This document shows, piece after piece, positions 25,019 through 33,937 of a DNA stretch of 39,129 bases. The position numbers and the translations under genes were made by a program. Every line of letters starts with the position of its first letter. Position 1 is the stretch's first letter. The notes under the pieces are model-generated. The model worked only from the letters and a program-made list of their open reading frames with translations, had not been told where the DNA came from and ran no database searches. Source of the DNA: Kurthia zopfii (GTDB lineage: Bacteria > Bacillota > Bacilli > Bacillales_A > Planococcaceae); contig NZ_QFVS01000031.1 of NCBI RefSeq assembly GCF_003143955.1, positions 1 through 39,129 on the forward strand. Reading direction: 5' to 3'.

Positions 25019-27184
25019 TTAGTATTTCATTAAAATATACTTTAATTTCAATTTCTGCCACCATTTCAATGGTTTGATTAACTCTTTTTCCATGATTTTT
25101 ACTAATGCAGATCTCGGTACTTCTATTCCACCATATTTCGCAGCTTGGTAGTCTTTATACGTATTTTCGAATTGTTGAAGTGCTTCATCCGATAAAGCAT
25201 GGCGTATAACGAGTAGTTTTTTTGAAAGTGATGCATTTTCTTCATAGTCAAGTAGAACGACAGCAAGCCATATTTCACTTAAATGAATCGTCGCTTGTAA
25301 ATGTTCAACAATCGCGTGACTTTGTATTTGTTTATACAATTTCCTAATTTTCCTTCTACGAATCGTAATCATCACAATAAAACTTAAAATGAGGATGACT
25401 AAAAGTAAAATTCCCACAATTATATACCAATGCTTCTCAAGCTTTTCACGTTTTGGTTGAGGTGGGGTTTGATTTTCATGATCTTGAATTTCCTTTTTCG
25501 CTGACTCTTTAGAACCGTCGTTAGAAGTCGCTCCATTCGCTGTCGGGTTTTTAGAAACATGATTGCCTTTCGGTATGTATGACGCCTTTACTTCCGGCAT
25601 TTCTTTTCTAATTTCCGGCACTAATTCAATCGGCACCCAACCTACTTGATCAATGTAAATTTCAGTCCACGCATGCGCCGAACTCAATGGCACTTCAATT
25701 TTTGAAAAAGCTTTCTTTCCTTCAATTTGATCATTTGTAATATAGTAACCTTCCACATAACGAGCTGGAATACCCATCATACGAAATGCAAGAGTTCCAA
25801 TCGTCGCATAGTGAGGGGCATAGCCTTTTCTCTCTGTTTGCCAAACTGTAGAAGTTACTTGTTTTTTCCCTATTGTTTTTTCATCATACCGAATATTTTT
25901 CGCTACCAAATCTTGAACAAATTGAATTGATTTTTCATAATCAATTTTAGCTTGTTTTTTAAAATCCTGTTGTAAAATTAATTGATCTGCTTGTTCGACT
26001 GCTACATACTCTTTTGCAACATATTGTCGGTAATTTGCTTCAAGCATGAAATACTTTTTCATCTTTTCAGTATCCATTTTCGAAGCATTTTCTGCATAGT
26101 TTGCTAATATATTATTTTCGATTGAAAATTTACTTTCATTTTCTGTTGGATATTTTTCAAAGCCATCCAGTTGGATATATTTTGAATCCTTATCAGAAAC
26201 AACCCCATAAGGAATATAGCGATAGCGCTGATCTGCTTCATTATTCGACACAACTATAGTTGATTGATCCGATTGGCCAACTTTAAATTGCAGATTCGCT
26301 AACATTGTATTACTATAGAAATTTTCCTTTTCCAGCCAATAAAACAACTCATTTTGAGCGGCTGCTTCTTCGTAACTTTGTGTAAGCCATTGATCGTCCT
26401 TAAATTCCTTACCAATAAACCCTTTGAAATACATCGCTTGTGGTTTCTCCATGACAACTTCCAGCGCCGTTTCCTTCGTTGTTGTACGCTCACCAACTTT
26501 CGACATATCGCCATTTCGCATCCACGTATTTTCTTGATCATGCGCATATTTCTTTTCCACTTCATGTTGGAAATACTGGGGAATTTTTTGTAATGCTTCT
26601 TGATTTGTCAAAATGACAGTTAATCCAATAGTCGTAATTACGAAAAGTCCGATTGTTTGCACACCGTATCTTCGGATAAACTGCTTTGATGATACACATA
26701 ACAACAAAGTTGCAAAATAGACGATGAGTAGCAATAGCCATTGATCTGACTGTAATACGAAAAAAGCAACTGTCATGAATAGCGTCATCCATTTAACACT
26801 TGTTTTTGATTGTTTGCTCAATATGAATAAATGAATTGCTGCTAGCGATAATAGAAGTACAAAAATATTCATACTTGCAAATTCAAATGAATTTAATTTT
26901 AATCCATATAGAGAAGCTAACCTTTGTTGAAGTTGATTCCAACTAGCGAAAATCGTTTTCACAACCCATGGGACAGCAATAATAAATAAAGCTAATAGCG
27001 TGATTGTCATGAACTTTATCTTATTGAATCGAATAACGAAATAGAATGAAATAATAATTAAGCTATTTACAAATAATACTACAAGTGAATTCGTCATCAT
27101 TAGGAGGCAAGCTGTTGACCATATCGCGTAACCAAAAACAAATAAGTTATTTCGATCTTCTATACTTTTTTCAATATTAAACAA
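25019..27184 (-). CDS. TgpA-type membrane protein with inactive-looking transglutaminase domain
   Basis: The 721-residue last gene of the MoxR-DUF58-TgpA cassette has about seven membrane helices in 1-205, an extracytoplasmic transglutaminase-like domain (about 380-530), a polar linker, one further helix (about 583-605) and a cytosolic tail. In active transglutaminase-core proteins the motif is GYCxHFA, then a His in HAW and an Asp in GWxxxD. Here they read GYAPHYATIG with A456 (GCC, 25817-25819) in the Cys position, H504 present in SAHAWTEIY, and E520 in the Asp position. Cross-linking or peptidase activity is therefore not expected, and a binding or scaffold role is more likely. The start overlaps the DUF58 gene by 8 bases. 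Confidence 0.85.
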   Translation of the reverse strand: MFNIEKSIEDRNNLFVFGYAIWSTACLLMMTNSLVVLFVNSLIIISFYFVIRFNKIKFMTITLLALFIIAVPWVVKTIFASWNQLQQRLASLYGLKLNSFEFASMNIFVLLLSLAAIHLFILSKQSKTSVKWMTLFMTVAFFVLQSDQWLLLLIVYFATLLLCVSSKQFIRRYGVQTIGLFVITTIGLTVILTNQEALQKIPQYFQHEVEKKYAHDQENTWMRNGDMSKVGERTTTKETALEVVMEKPQAMYFKGFIGKEFKDDQWLTQSYEEAAAQNELFYWLEKENFYSNTMLANLQFKVGQSDQSTIVVSNNEADQRYRYIPYGVVSDKDSKYIQLDGFEKYPTENESKFSIENNILANYAENASKMDTEKMKKYFMLEANYRQYVAKEYVAVEQADQLILQQDFKKQAKIDYEKSIQFVQDLVAKNIRYDEKTIGKKQVTSTVWQTERKGYAPHYATIGTLAFRMMGIPARYVEGYYITNDQIEGKKAFSKIEVPLSSAHAWTEIYIDQVGWVPIELVPEIRKEMPEVKASYIPKGNHVSKNPTANGATSNDGSKESAKKEIQDHENQTPPQPKREKLEKHWYIIVGILLLVILILSFIVMITIRRRKIRKLYKQIQSHAIVEHLQATIHLSEIWLAVVLLDYEENASLSKKLLVIRHALSDEALQQFENTYKDYQAAKYGGIEVPRSALVKIMEKELIKPLKWWQKLKLKYILMKY

Positions 27185-28211
27185 ACGTTTGACCTCCCAA
27201 CTTCAATAAATCTTCTTCCATTTTATTTCTGCGAATAGCCCAAGCTTGTGGTTGTTCATCGACCAAACGAATACTTATTACTGTATGAGAAGTTGCTGAT
27301 TCATCCTTCGTCACTACTAAAGCGAACGAATCATCATCCATCGCTTTTAAACTACTTCCTTTTAATGTAGCTAATTTTAAGGTTTTCAAGTCAATATCTT
27401 GTAGTGATCCTTCATTCCCATCCATACATACAAAAACATTTTTCTGCTGTTGTTGAAAATAATTTGCAATAGATAAATATATTTCATTTAGTAGATTCAG
27501 ATCTTCTTGATTTTCACAGTTTTCTAAAGATAAAAAAATCCTTTCATTGACTTGTTCATGCTGCTCTAACACAACTAAGTCATCTAACTTAGCAGACAGT
27601 TTCCAATGAATCTGCCTTAATGAATCGCCCATTTTATACGCTCTAATCCCAAATGATTCATCTGAAAGTGATTGAACTTGGCGCATTTGATCAGATTCGG
27701 CATCTATACGACTACTAATTCCAAAATCCAACATTGATTCAATTGGATAAACTTTTGGCCAAATTGTAATCGCCTGATTTGCCTGTATTTTATATTTAAA
27801 AGGGATTATTCCATTGATTTTAATAAAATCGACTTCAATTTCTAATAATCCTGGTTCTTGAAATTGTAAATTTTGGCTCGCTAATTTTTCTTGTCGCGCA
27901 CCTACAAAAGTATCGATTGTACCCTTTTCAACCTTATTAAAATGCGTGTTTTTAATTTTATAATGAATGACACAGTTCGATATTGGTAACCAACTTTTAT
28001 TTTTTAGTGAAAATTGAATTTCCACATTTTCTCCACGCGTACCTTCAATGAATGTTGGGGAAAATAGTTCTACTTTCCCTCGAAAGATCAAACGTTTCAT
28101 ATACGAAAAAACAGTTACGATTACGAGTAATAATAATACGAATAAAAAGACGGGTTGTGTAGACATCATCGCCAATACTACCAGTAGTAAAATGCCTATA
28201 ATCTTACTCAT
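27177..28211 (-). CDS. DUF58 family protein (YeaD-like)
   Basis: The protein has 344 residues: two hydrophobic segments at the N-terminus (about 5-38), an Ig-like region, and the DUF58 signature ESFGIRAYKMGDSLRQIHWK at about 185-204. The remainder is weakly von Willebrand-A-like. DUF58 proteins work with MoxR ATPases in a widespread membrane-associated cassette thought to act as chaperone or assembly machinery for cell-envelope complexes. The start codon directly follows the MoxR stop (TAAATG) and its stop overlaps the TgpA start, so all three are translationally coupled. Confidence 0.88.
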   Translation of the reverse strand: MSKIIGILLLVVLAMMSTQPVFLFVLLLLVIVTVFSYMKRLIFRGKVELFSPTFIEGTRGENVEIQFSLKNKSWLPISNCVIHYKIKNTHFNKVEKGTIDTFVGARQEKLASQNLQFQEPGLLEIEVDFIKINGIIPFKYKIQANQAITIWPKVYPIESMLDFGISSRIDAESDQMRQVQSLSDESFGIRAYKMGDSLRQIHWKLSAKLDDLVVLEQHEQVNERIFLSLENCENQEDLNLLNEIYLSIANYFQQQQKNVFVCMDGNEGSLQDIDLKTLKLATLKGSSLKAMDDDSFALVVTKDESATSHTVISIRLVDEQPQAWAIRRNKMEEDLLKLGGQTFV

Positions 28212-29138
28212 TTACTGCACCAAAACATCAGGCGATGGTGTGTTTTTTAATACATCGCGAAGGATCGTTTCGGCAGAAGTCAGGGCAGTTGGACTTAATA
28301 CAATTCGATGATGTGTCGTATCTAAAAACACAGCCATCACATCTTCTGGAATGACATAATTTCGATTTTGAATATATGCATGTGCTTTCGCAGCTCGACA
28401 AATCGACAGTGCGCCACGTGGACTAATCCCTTGTGCTACTTCTTGGATTGTACGTGTTTCCATCGAAAGTTTCGTCACATAATCTAGAATTTCTTCAGAG
28501 ATGATTGTATTTTTCACAACTTGCTGCATTTCGATCAATTGACTCGCATTGACAATAGGGCGAATGTGATCTAATGGTTGTGCAGTTTGACGATCCCGTA
28601 ATAATTCCATCTGACTTTGGTAATCTGGATATCCAATCGTCAGTTTCATCATAAATCGATCTAATTGAGCCTGTGGTAGCTTCTGCGTTCCAATATGGTC
28701 GATCGGATTTTGCGTCGCCATTACTGTGAAAGGCTTTGGCACTTCATAGCGCACGCCATCAACCGTTACGGCGCCTTCCTCCATCACTTCTAATAGGGCC
28801 GACTGTGTACGACTCGACGTTCGGTTAATTTCATCCCCTAACACAAAATTACTCATAACTGCACCTTGTCGATATTGGAAACGGTCTTGTTCCTTGTCAT
28901 AGTATGTAAAACCAACGACATCTGAAGCAGTGACATCCGGCGTAAATTGAATTCTTGAAAAATTGAGTCCTAAAACTTTACTAAATGCCAAGGCTAAAGT
29001 TGTTTTACCAATTCCAGGTACATCCTCAAGTAAAATATGCCCTTCTGCTAAAATCGCGGTAAAAACCTTTTCAATTACTTTTCTTTTACCTTTGATCACG
29101 GTTTCCACTTCTGAAATAATGTTATTTACTGTTGTCAT
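28212..29138 (-). CDS. MoxR family AAA+ ATPase (YeaC-like)
   Basis: The 308-residue cytosolic AAA+ protein of the MoxR class has Walker A LEDVPGIGKTTLA (about 37-49), Walker B with sensor FVLGDEINRTSSRTQSALLE, the MoxR motif ATQNPIDHIGTQKLPQAQLDRF, and an arginine finger in SPRGALSICRAAKA. MoxR ATPases act as chaperones in maturation of envelope or metal-cofactor complexes, usually with DUF58 partners. The start lies 17 bases within the end of the ECF ATPase gene, tying this cassette firmly to the ECF genes upstream. That linkage is a main clue to what the cassette does in this strain. Confidence 0.92.
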   Translation of the reverse strand: MTTVNNIISEVETVIKGKRKVIEKVFTAILAEGHILLEDVPGIGKTTLALAFSKVLGLNFSRIQFTPDVTASDVVGFTYYDKEQDRFQYRQGAVMSNFVLGDEINRTSSRTQSALLEVMEEGAVTVDGVRYEVPKPFTVMATQNPIDHIGTQKLPQAQLDRFMMKLTIGYPDYQSQMELLRDRQTAQPLDHIRPIVNASQLIEMQQVVKNTIISEEILDYVTKLSMETRTIQEVAQGISPRGALSICRAAKAHAYIQNRNYVIPEDVMAVFLDTTHHRIVLSPTALTSAETILRDVLKNTPSPDVLVQ

Positions 29139-30789
29139 TTAATTGAACTCCCATCTCATCTTGTATACGCGATAATAAATCTTCATAGATTACGACATCA
29201 TCAAAAAATGGTTTTGCTAGTTGATTTACTGTTGGCGTATAAAAATTATTTTGCTTAAAAAATTGCTGCGGTGATTTAATCGCTACTAATTTATGATCAA
29301 AAAATAGTGTGCAACCATCGGAAGTGCGTGCGGCAAACTCCAAATCATGCGTGACAATTAGTATACTCATGCCGTTATTTTTCAATTGAATCAGCAGTTG
29401 TCGGTACTGCTCTTTTGCAAATAAATCAAGCCCTTTCGTCGGCTCATCTAATAATAAAATCTGCGGATTATTCAATAATAATTTTGCTAAAGCAGCCTTC
29501 TGTAATTCTCCACCACTTAGATCATCGGGATGTTGTTTTCGGATTGCTTCAATTTGTAGCAATGAGATGACTCGCTCGACATTGTCTTTTGAAATAGCGC
29601 ATGCATCACAATACTTTAAAAAATCCTTTTCGATCGTATCTTCAATAAATAATGTTGAAGGATCTTGCGGAAGCGATGCAATTCCTTCACGATTTAAGTG
29701 GCGTGCAGATAATTTCTTTTGTTTTACTCCATCGATTAAAATGGAGCCTTTATAAAAGTTCCGCTGTCCTGAAATCGCTTTTAGTAAAGTTGATTTACCA
29801 GAGCCATTATTGCCAAATATTGATATTATTTCACCTTTATGTAGTTCAAAACTGACATCCTCTAATAAATCGATTGCGTTTTTCGAATAGCGAAAATGAA
29901 TGTTTTTCACTTCTAATCGTACTGGACTCGTGCGGTTCATCGTTTTGCTTTCATATGCTAATTTTCCTATGTTTTTTGATCGTAAAACTTTTATGCCATC
30001 TTTGATCGTTAGCGGAAACTCATCCCACCCTAAATCTGTAGCTAACTGCAATGATGGCGGCAAGCATTTTCGGAAATGATGGTCGTTTTTTTGAAGAAAA
30101 TGAATTATTTCTTCCACCGTTCCGCTGCAAACTTGCATGCCCACTTCAATGAGTGTCATATGCGTAGCAATCGGAAATAAGGATTCTAATCGATGTTCGA
30201 CAATGATAATCGTTTTGCCTAATTCCTCATTAATTCTTTGTAGTAATTGTATAAATTCCTTTGCGGCAATCGGATCTAATTGCGCTGTAGGTTCATCTAA
30301 TACAATAATTGTCGGATTCATCACTAATGTTGAAGCTAAATTAAGCAGTTGTTTTTGCCCTCCAGATAGATGATCCGTTTTTTCATGTAACCAGTTTTGC
30401 ATTCCAAAAAACTGAACGATTTCACCAATGCGAATTTTCATTTCATCTTGTGAAACGCCTATATTCTCTAGGCCAAATGCCAACTCTTGTAAAACATCTT
30501 CAAAAATAATTTGCTTATGAGGATTTTGACGAACAAAACCAATTTCACTTACTTGTTGGCGAATTGAATATTGAGCAATCGGTTTATTTCTTAATCTTAC
30601 TTCCCCTTGAAGGTGTCCAACCGCCTTTTCTGCACGTATTAAATTATTTAATAATGTTGATTTCCCTGAACCAGAAGGGCCGAAAATTACATGAAAGTCA
30701 CCTTCTGAAATCGTCAAATTCAGATTTTGAATAATCGGTTTAGAATCATAATGGCTAAAAGTTAGATTTTCGATTTGTAGTAATGCCAT
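29122..30789 (-). CDS. ECF transporter ATPase with two fused ABC domains (EcfA-EcfA')
   Basis: The protein has 555 residues from the ATG at 30789. The earlier in-frame ATG at 30798 abuts AAAAGG and leaves no spacing, whereas AAAGGATGGG is well placed for 30789. Two ATPase domains are joined by a linker: the N half with GPSGSGKS, LSGGQ and IIVLDEPTAQLD, and the C half with GNNGSGKS, LSGGE and ILLLDEPTKGLD. Both sets look functional. Such fused pairs power energy-coupling-factor importers for vitamins and metals and bind the T protein through a groove next to the Q-loop. It overlaps the T-protein gene by 28 bases. No S component lies next to it. Confidence 0.9.
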   Translation of the reverse strand: MALLQIENLTFSHYDSKPIIQNLNLTISEGDFHVIFGPSGSGKSTLLNNLIRAEKAVGHLQGEVRLRNKPIAQYSIRQQVSEIGFVRQNPHKQIIFEDVLQELAFGLENIGVSQDEMKIRIGEIVQFFGMQNWLHEKTDHLSGGQKQLLNLASTLVMNPTIIVLDEPTAQLDPIAAKEFIQLLQRINEELGKTIIIVEHRLESLFPIATHMTLIEVGMQVCSGTVEEIIHFLQKNDHHFRKCLPPSLQLATDLGWDEFPLTIKDGIKVLRSKNIGKLAYESKTMNRTSPVRLEVKNIHFRYSKNAIDLLEDVSFELHKGEIISIFGNNGSGKSTLLKAISGQRNFYKGSILIDGVKQKKLSARHLNREGIASLPQDPSTLFIEDTIEKDFLKYCDACAISKDNVERVISLLQIEAIRKQHPDDLSGGELQKAALAKLLLNNPQILLLDEPTKGLDLFAKEQYRQLLIQLKNNGMSILIVTHDLEFAARTSDGCTLFFDHKLVAIKSPQQFFKQNNFYTPTVNQLAKPFFDDVVIYEDLLSRIQDEMGVQLNDNSK

Positions 30790-31625
30790 TGCACCCATCC
30801 TTTTATTTGAATAATAATTGGTAAACTAATGAAAACAAACACGAGCCAGTAAATCGGCTCCACCGTCATTTCCTTTCGAAGCGGGAAGAAATAATAACGC
30901 AGTTGAGCATAGTTTATGACCATAATAAAAAATGTGATTAATATACTAACAACTATGATGCAATCAGTTTTTCTAAAACGGTAATGTTGGAAATGCGTTC
31001 TTTTTCCACTTTTAAACCCTCGTTCATGCATGACAGCACTTTTTTGGAATGTATTTTCAAATGCGTTGTAATAACTGTTCATCCAGATTTTCACTGTTTT
31101 ATACATCCGTTCAAATTTACTTTGTGATGAGAAATAGCCAATCGATTGCTGCGCTTCCATCACTTTTTGAAATTGAATTTTCCCATTTGGAATCCACCTT
31201 ACAAAGTTTGAAAGAGCAATTGCTAATGTAATCGAGCGATTCGATGTTAAATAGATTATTTTCTTCATCGGAAACGAAATGATTAAAGCTTGCCAAGTAA
31301 TCCAGGTAGCAGCCACAGCAACCGCCATCACGATACTATAGAAAATCACTTCGGTCGTGACAGCTTGATCGTTCAAATAGAAGATTGGGGTAGCGCCATT
31401 ATGGTAGAAATAGATTGTAAAGAGCATGATTAATCCGCTTAAACTCGCTACAAATACTAATTCATTCAGTATGCTTTTCCTATTTTGAGATATTGACCAA
31501 AATAAAAACAATGAAATAAATAGTAGGAATATGACAATCGGCGCTTTAAATAACCAGAGTATTACGAGTAGAAATAGATAGTATAAAGTCAGTGTCAAAG
31601 GATGAAATTGGTGAAATGTTAGCAT
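30762..31625 (-). CDS. ECF transporter transmembrane protein (EcfT, CbiQ-like)
   Basis: The 287-residue protein has about five or six membrane helices with a long cytosolic helical region at about 150-220. It opens with HPLTLTLYYLFLLV and has an EcfT-like NGATPIFYLNDQAVTTE segment between helices. The two Ala-Arg-Gly coupling motifs that grip the ATPases are altered: the first region reads VMEAQQSIGY and the second VMHERGFKSG. It links the ATPase to a substrate-binding S protein. No S gene is found in the window, so the S component is either shared and encoded elsewhere or replaced by another protein. The start directly follows the DUF4430 gene stop (TAAATG). Confidence 0.85.
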   Translation of the reverse strand: MLTFHQFHPLTLTLYYLFLLVILWLFKAPIVIFLLFISLFLFWSISQNRKSILNELVFVASLSGLIMLFTIYFYHNGATPIFYLNDQAVTTEVIFYSIVMAVAVAATWITWQALIISFPMKKIIYLTSNRSITLAIALSNFVRWIPNGKIQFQKVMEAQQSIGYFSSQSKFERMYKTVKIWMNSYYNAFENTFQKSAVMHERGFKSGKRTHFQHYRFRKTDCIIVVSILITFFIMVINYAQLRYYFFPLRKEMTVEPIYWLVFVFISLPIIIQIKGWVQWHYYKSKI

Positions 31626-32156
31626 TTAAAACTCCCCTCCAATGTCTTTACCTAGATTTTTAGTGAAATGGAATTCGATGTGATCACCATTCTTCAGTGT
31701 ATATCTACTTACACCAACGTCAGGAAATTCACCATTCACCTCATACATCCAACCACTGTTCGCTCCAGCTGAAAATTCATATAAATAATTGATTCCTTGT
31801 ATGTAGGCACTTTTAAAAACATTGTCATTCGCACCTTGAAACTCTAATTGAATTTTATGAAATCTCGTCGCCCTTTGTAGTACATCAAAAACCGTATCAC
31901 CATTTCGCAATACATATTCTTTTCGTTTTAAAATAATGCCGTCTTTTGGGACAAATTCTCGTAATTCTGGCTTTAATAAATGCTCATTTCCTACAAGTGA
32001 CTTACTGTCGATCGCTAAGGTCACTATTTCTGAATCCGCCTTTATATCATCAATATGCGTTAATTCAAATTCTTCTACACTTTGAAATTTAGTACCTGTA
32101 AAGAAAATGGTGATCAGTAAAATGATGGACGCAATGATTAATAAATCCTTTCTCAT
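31626..32156 (-). CDS. Membrane-anchored DUF4430 protein (transcobalamin beta-domain-like)
   Basis: The 176-residue protein has an N-terminal anchor or signal helix (about 4-22) and an extracytoplasmic part. The C-terminal DUF4430 domain (about 95-172) shows GDTVFDVLQRATRFHK, then NYLYEFSAGANSGWMYEVNG, EFPDVGVSRYTLKNGDHIEF and a Gly/Asp ending. DUF4430 has the fold of the C-terminal cobalamin-facing domain of animal intrinsic factor and transcobalamin. The start overlaps the alpha/alpha-barrel gene by 4 bases (ATGA). It probably works outside the membrane as half of a ligand clamp with the alpha/alpha protein, feeding the ECF importer encoded next. The ligand is not shown by the sequence. Confidence 0.85.
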   Translation of the reverse strand: MRKDLLIIASIILLITIFFTGTKFQSVEEFELTHIDDIKADSEIVTLAIDSKSLVGNEHLLKPELREFVPKDGIILKRKEYVLRNGDTVFDVLQRATRFHKIQLEFQGANDNVFKSAYIQGINYLYEFSAGANSGWMYEVNGEFPDVGVSRYTLKNGDHIEFHFTKNLGKDIGGEF

Positions 32157-33937
32157 TCGTCCAACTCCTTCTCCTTTTTACGTTTTCGAATCATAATAAA
32201 TGCGAAAATTAAGGCAATAATTCCAATTCCGACACCGTATTTCAATAAGTTTTGTCGTTTTAATGTAGTCATTTGTGTTTTTGATTTTTTCAGATCTTCT
32301 GCACTCAAAATTTGTTTCTGATCGACTTTCGGCAGTTTTTCGTACTTAGAATAAATACGATTAACCTTTTCTTCGTCTTCCAAAGATAATTTACTAAAAG
32401 GATATAAATCATTTAAAATCTCTTCATTAAGTTGCTGAATCTCATGTTGTAGTAATTCGATTTCCCTTTTTCTTTGTTCTAGCAATTGCTTTTCTTCTTT
32501 TTGATCAGCAGTTAGTCGATTTAATAAAGTCGTCACCTCAACATACTGCTCAGTTGTAATTTCTTTTGGCAGTTGATGAATGCGTTTCAACTCTTGTTTA
32601 GATAAAGTTGTCGACTTATTGGATTGTTGATTCAGTATTTTCACAGGCTTCATCTTTTTTTGACCATTGGCATAATTGGCATCAACCACATCTATTGCAT
32701 CTAATTTAATTTGATATTTTTGCAATGATGTTTTTAATTGCTGATAATGTTCCACATACTGATGTTCTAAAACAGGTATTTTTTTATACAATTCATATGT
32801 TTGAAGCGCTGATTTTTCAGAATTTATATTTTCAATTTCTTGTTCGACTTTTTCAATTTGCTGCTGCGTTTTTATGTCCTGCTCTTGTCGATAATCATAG
32901 AGTGAACGCATTTCTCGGTTTTCTCTTTCAATTGACACAAACGCATATAATGCTTGCTCACTGGCCATTGTATTTGATTCATCTGGCAAAGCGGTTGGGT
33001 TATCCTGATTATATTTCTTTGAATGGACGAATCCTCCATCCTTCATTTGAAATTGAAGCATTCCATCAATTAAAGAATTCCCCTTTTTAACAAATTCCTT
33101 CTGCGGATCTAAGCCAAGTGATGTCAGCGCAACAACTACTTGAGCGGTTGACTCCAAGTTTTCTTCCCCTGCCATCTTGAAAGCACCAGAATTCGTTTGC
33201 TCTTTTTTCAAAAATTCAAGTGCTGAAGTAATCGCTTCATGTACAGTTTTCCCATTATATTTTTTCTCGTCATTTTTATATGGAGCTAGAGCTTGAAGCG
33301 CCATCGCGGTCATATCGACATCTGACTCATCCATCTCGAATGAAAAGCCTCCATCTTTCAGTTGTTTAGACAATAGGCGATCAATTAATTCATTGCGATC
33401 CTCAAATGCATCATTAGGCACTTCATATTTTAAGGCATCCAATGTTATTAGCCCCCAAATCAAGCCATTTATACCTTGTGCATCAATCGCCATCGTTTTA
33501 CCTCGATTATATGTACCGTCCTCAATCAAATTGATTTTCTGATTGCCAACCGATGTTGCATCGCCACCCGCAGCTAGATATGCGAGTGTCATACGATGCC
33601 ATTCCGTCGATTTTGATTCACTTAATTTTTCTGGAAAAGTGTATTTTTGAGAAATAACATTTTCGAGTACTGCACGATAATTCTCGTATAGATCGGGGTA
33701 GCCTACTCTACCTAGGCCAACAACATACCAATCGACTGCTGTACTCCCTGCATTTTTCAAAAACTCATAATTTAGTAGTTGATCGCTCGTTTTCAGATGC
33801 ATCTTTTCTTTTTTCCATTCGACAATATCATTGACGAATTCGATTGGTTCAATTTTTGCTTTTGCCTCTACTTGTTGGTGAATAGCGAGCGTGCTAATCA
33901 GAACTGCACTTGCAAAAATATTTTTCAGTTTTATCAT
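32153..33937 (-). CDS. Secreted, membrane-anchored alpha/alpha-barrel protein (prenyltransferase/transcobalamin alpha-domain-like)
   Basis: The 594-residue protein has a signal peptide (LKNIFASAVLISTLAIH, cleavage after VEA at about 25). An (alpha/alpha)-barrel region (about 50-350) carries repeated KQLKDGGFSFEMDESDVDMT, LENFLKK-type helices and FQMKDGGFVHS. A long Lys/Glu/Gln coiled-coil stalk (about 350-560) and a C-terminal membrane helix (about 566-585) with RKRKKEK tail follow. The DGGF and D-x-T-A-M repeats belong to the terpenoid-cyclase/prenyltransferase superfamily, which includes the alpha-domain of transcobalamin and intrinsic factor. No terpene-cyclase DxDD or zinc site is evident, so ligand binding is more likely than catalysis. 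It lies between the two DUF4430 genes, overlapping each by 4 bases. Confidence 0.83.
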   Translation of the reverse strand: MIKLKNIFASAVLISTLAIHQQVEAKAKIEPIEFVNDIVEWKKEKMHLKTSDQLLNYEFLKNAGSTAVDWYVVGLGRVGYPDLYENYRAVLENVISQKYTFPEKLSESKSTEWHRMTLAYLAAGGDATSVGNQKINLIEDGTYNRGKTMAIDAQGINGLIWGLITLDALKYEVPNDAFEDRNELIDRLLSKQLKDGGFSFEMDESDVDMTAMALQALAPYKNDEKKYNGKTVHEAITSALEFLKKEQTNSGAFKMAGEENLESTAQVVVALTSLGLDPQKEFVKKGNSLIDGMLQFQMKDGGFVHSKKYNQDNPTALPDESNTMASEQALYAFVSIERENREMRSLYDYRQEQDIKTQQQIEKVEQEIENINSEKSALQTYELYKKIPVLEHQYVEHYQQLKTSLQKYQIKLDAIDVVDANYANGQKKMKPVKILNQQSNKSTTLSKQELKRIHQLPKEITTEQYVEVTTLLNRLTADQKEEKQLLEQRKREIELLQHEIQQLNEEILNDLYPFSKLSLEDEEKVNRIYSKYEKLPKVDQKQILSAEDLKKSKTQMTTLKRQNLLKYGVGIGIIALIFAFIMIRKRKKEKELDE

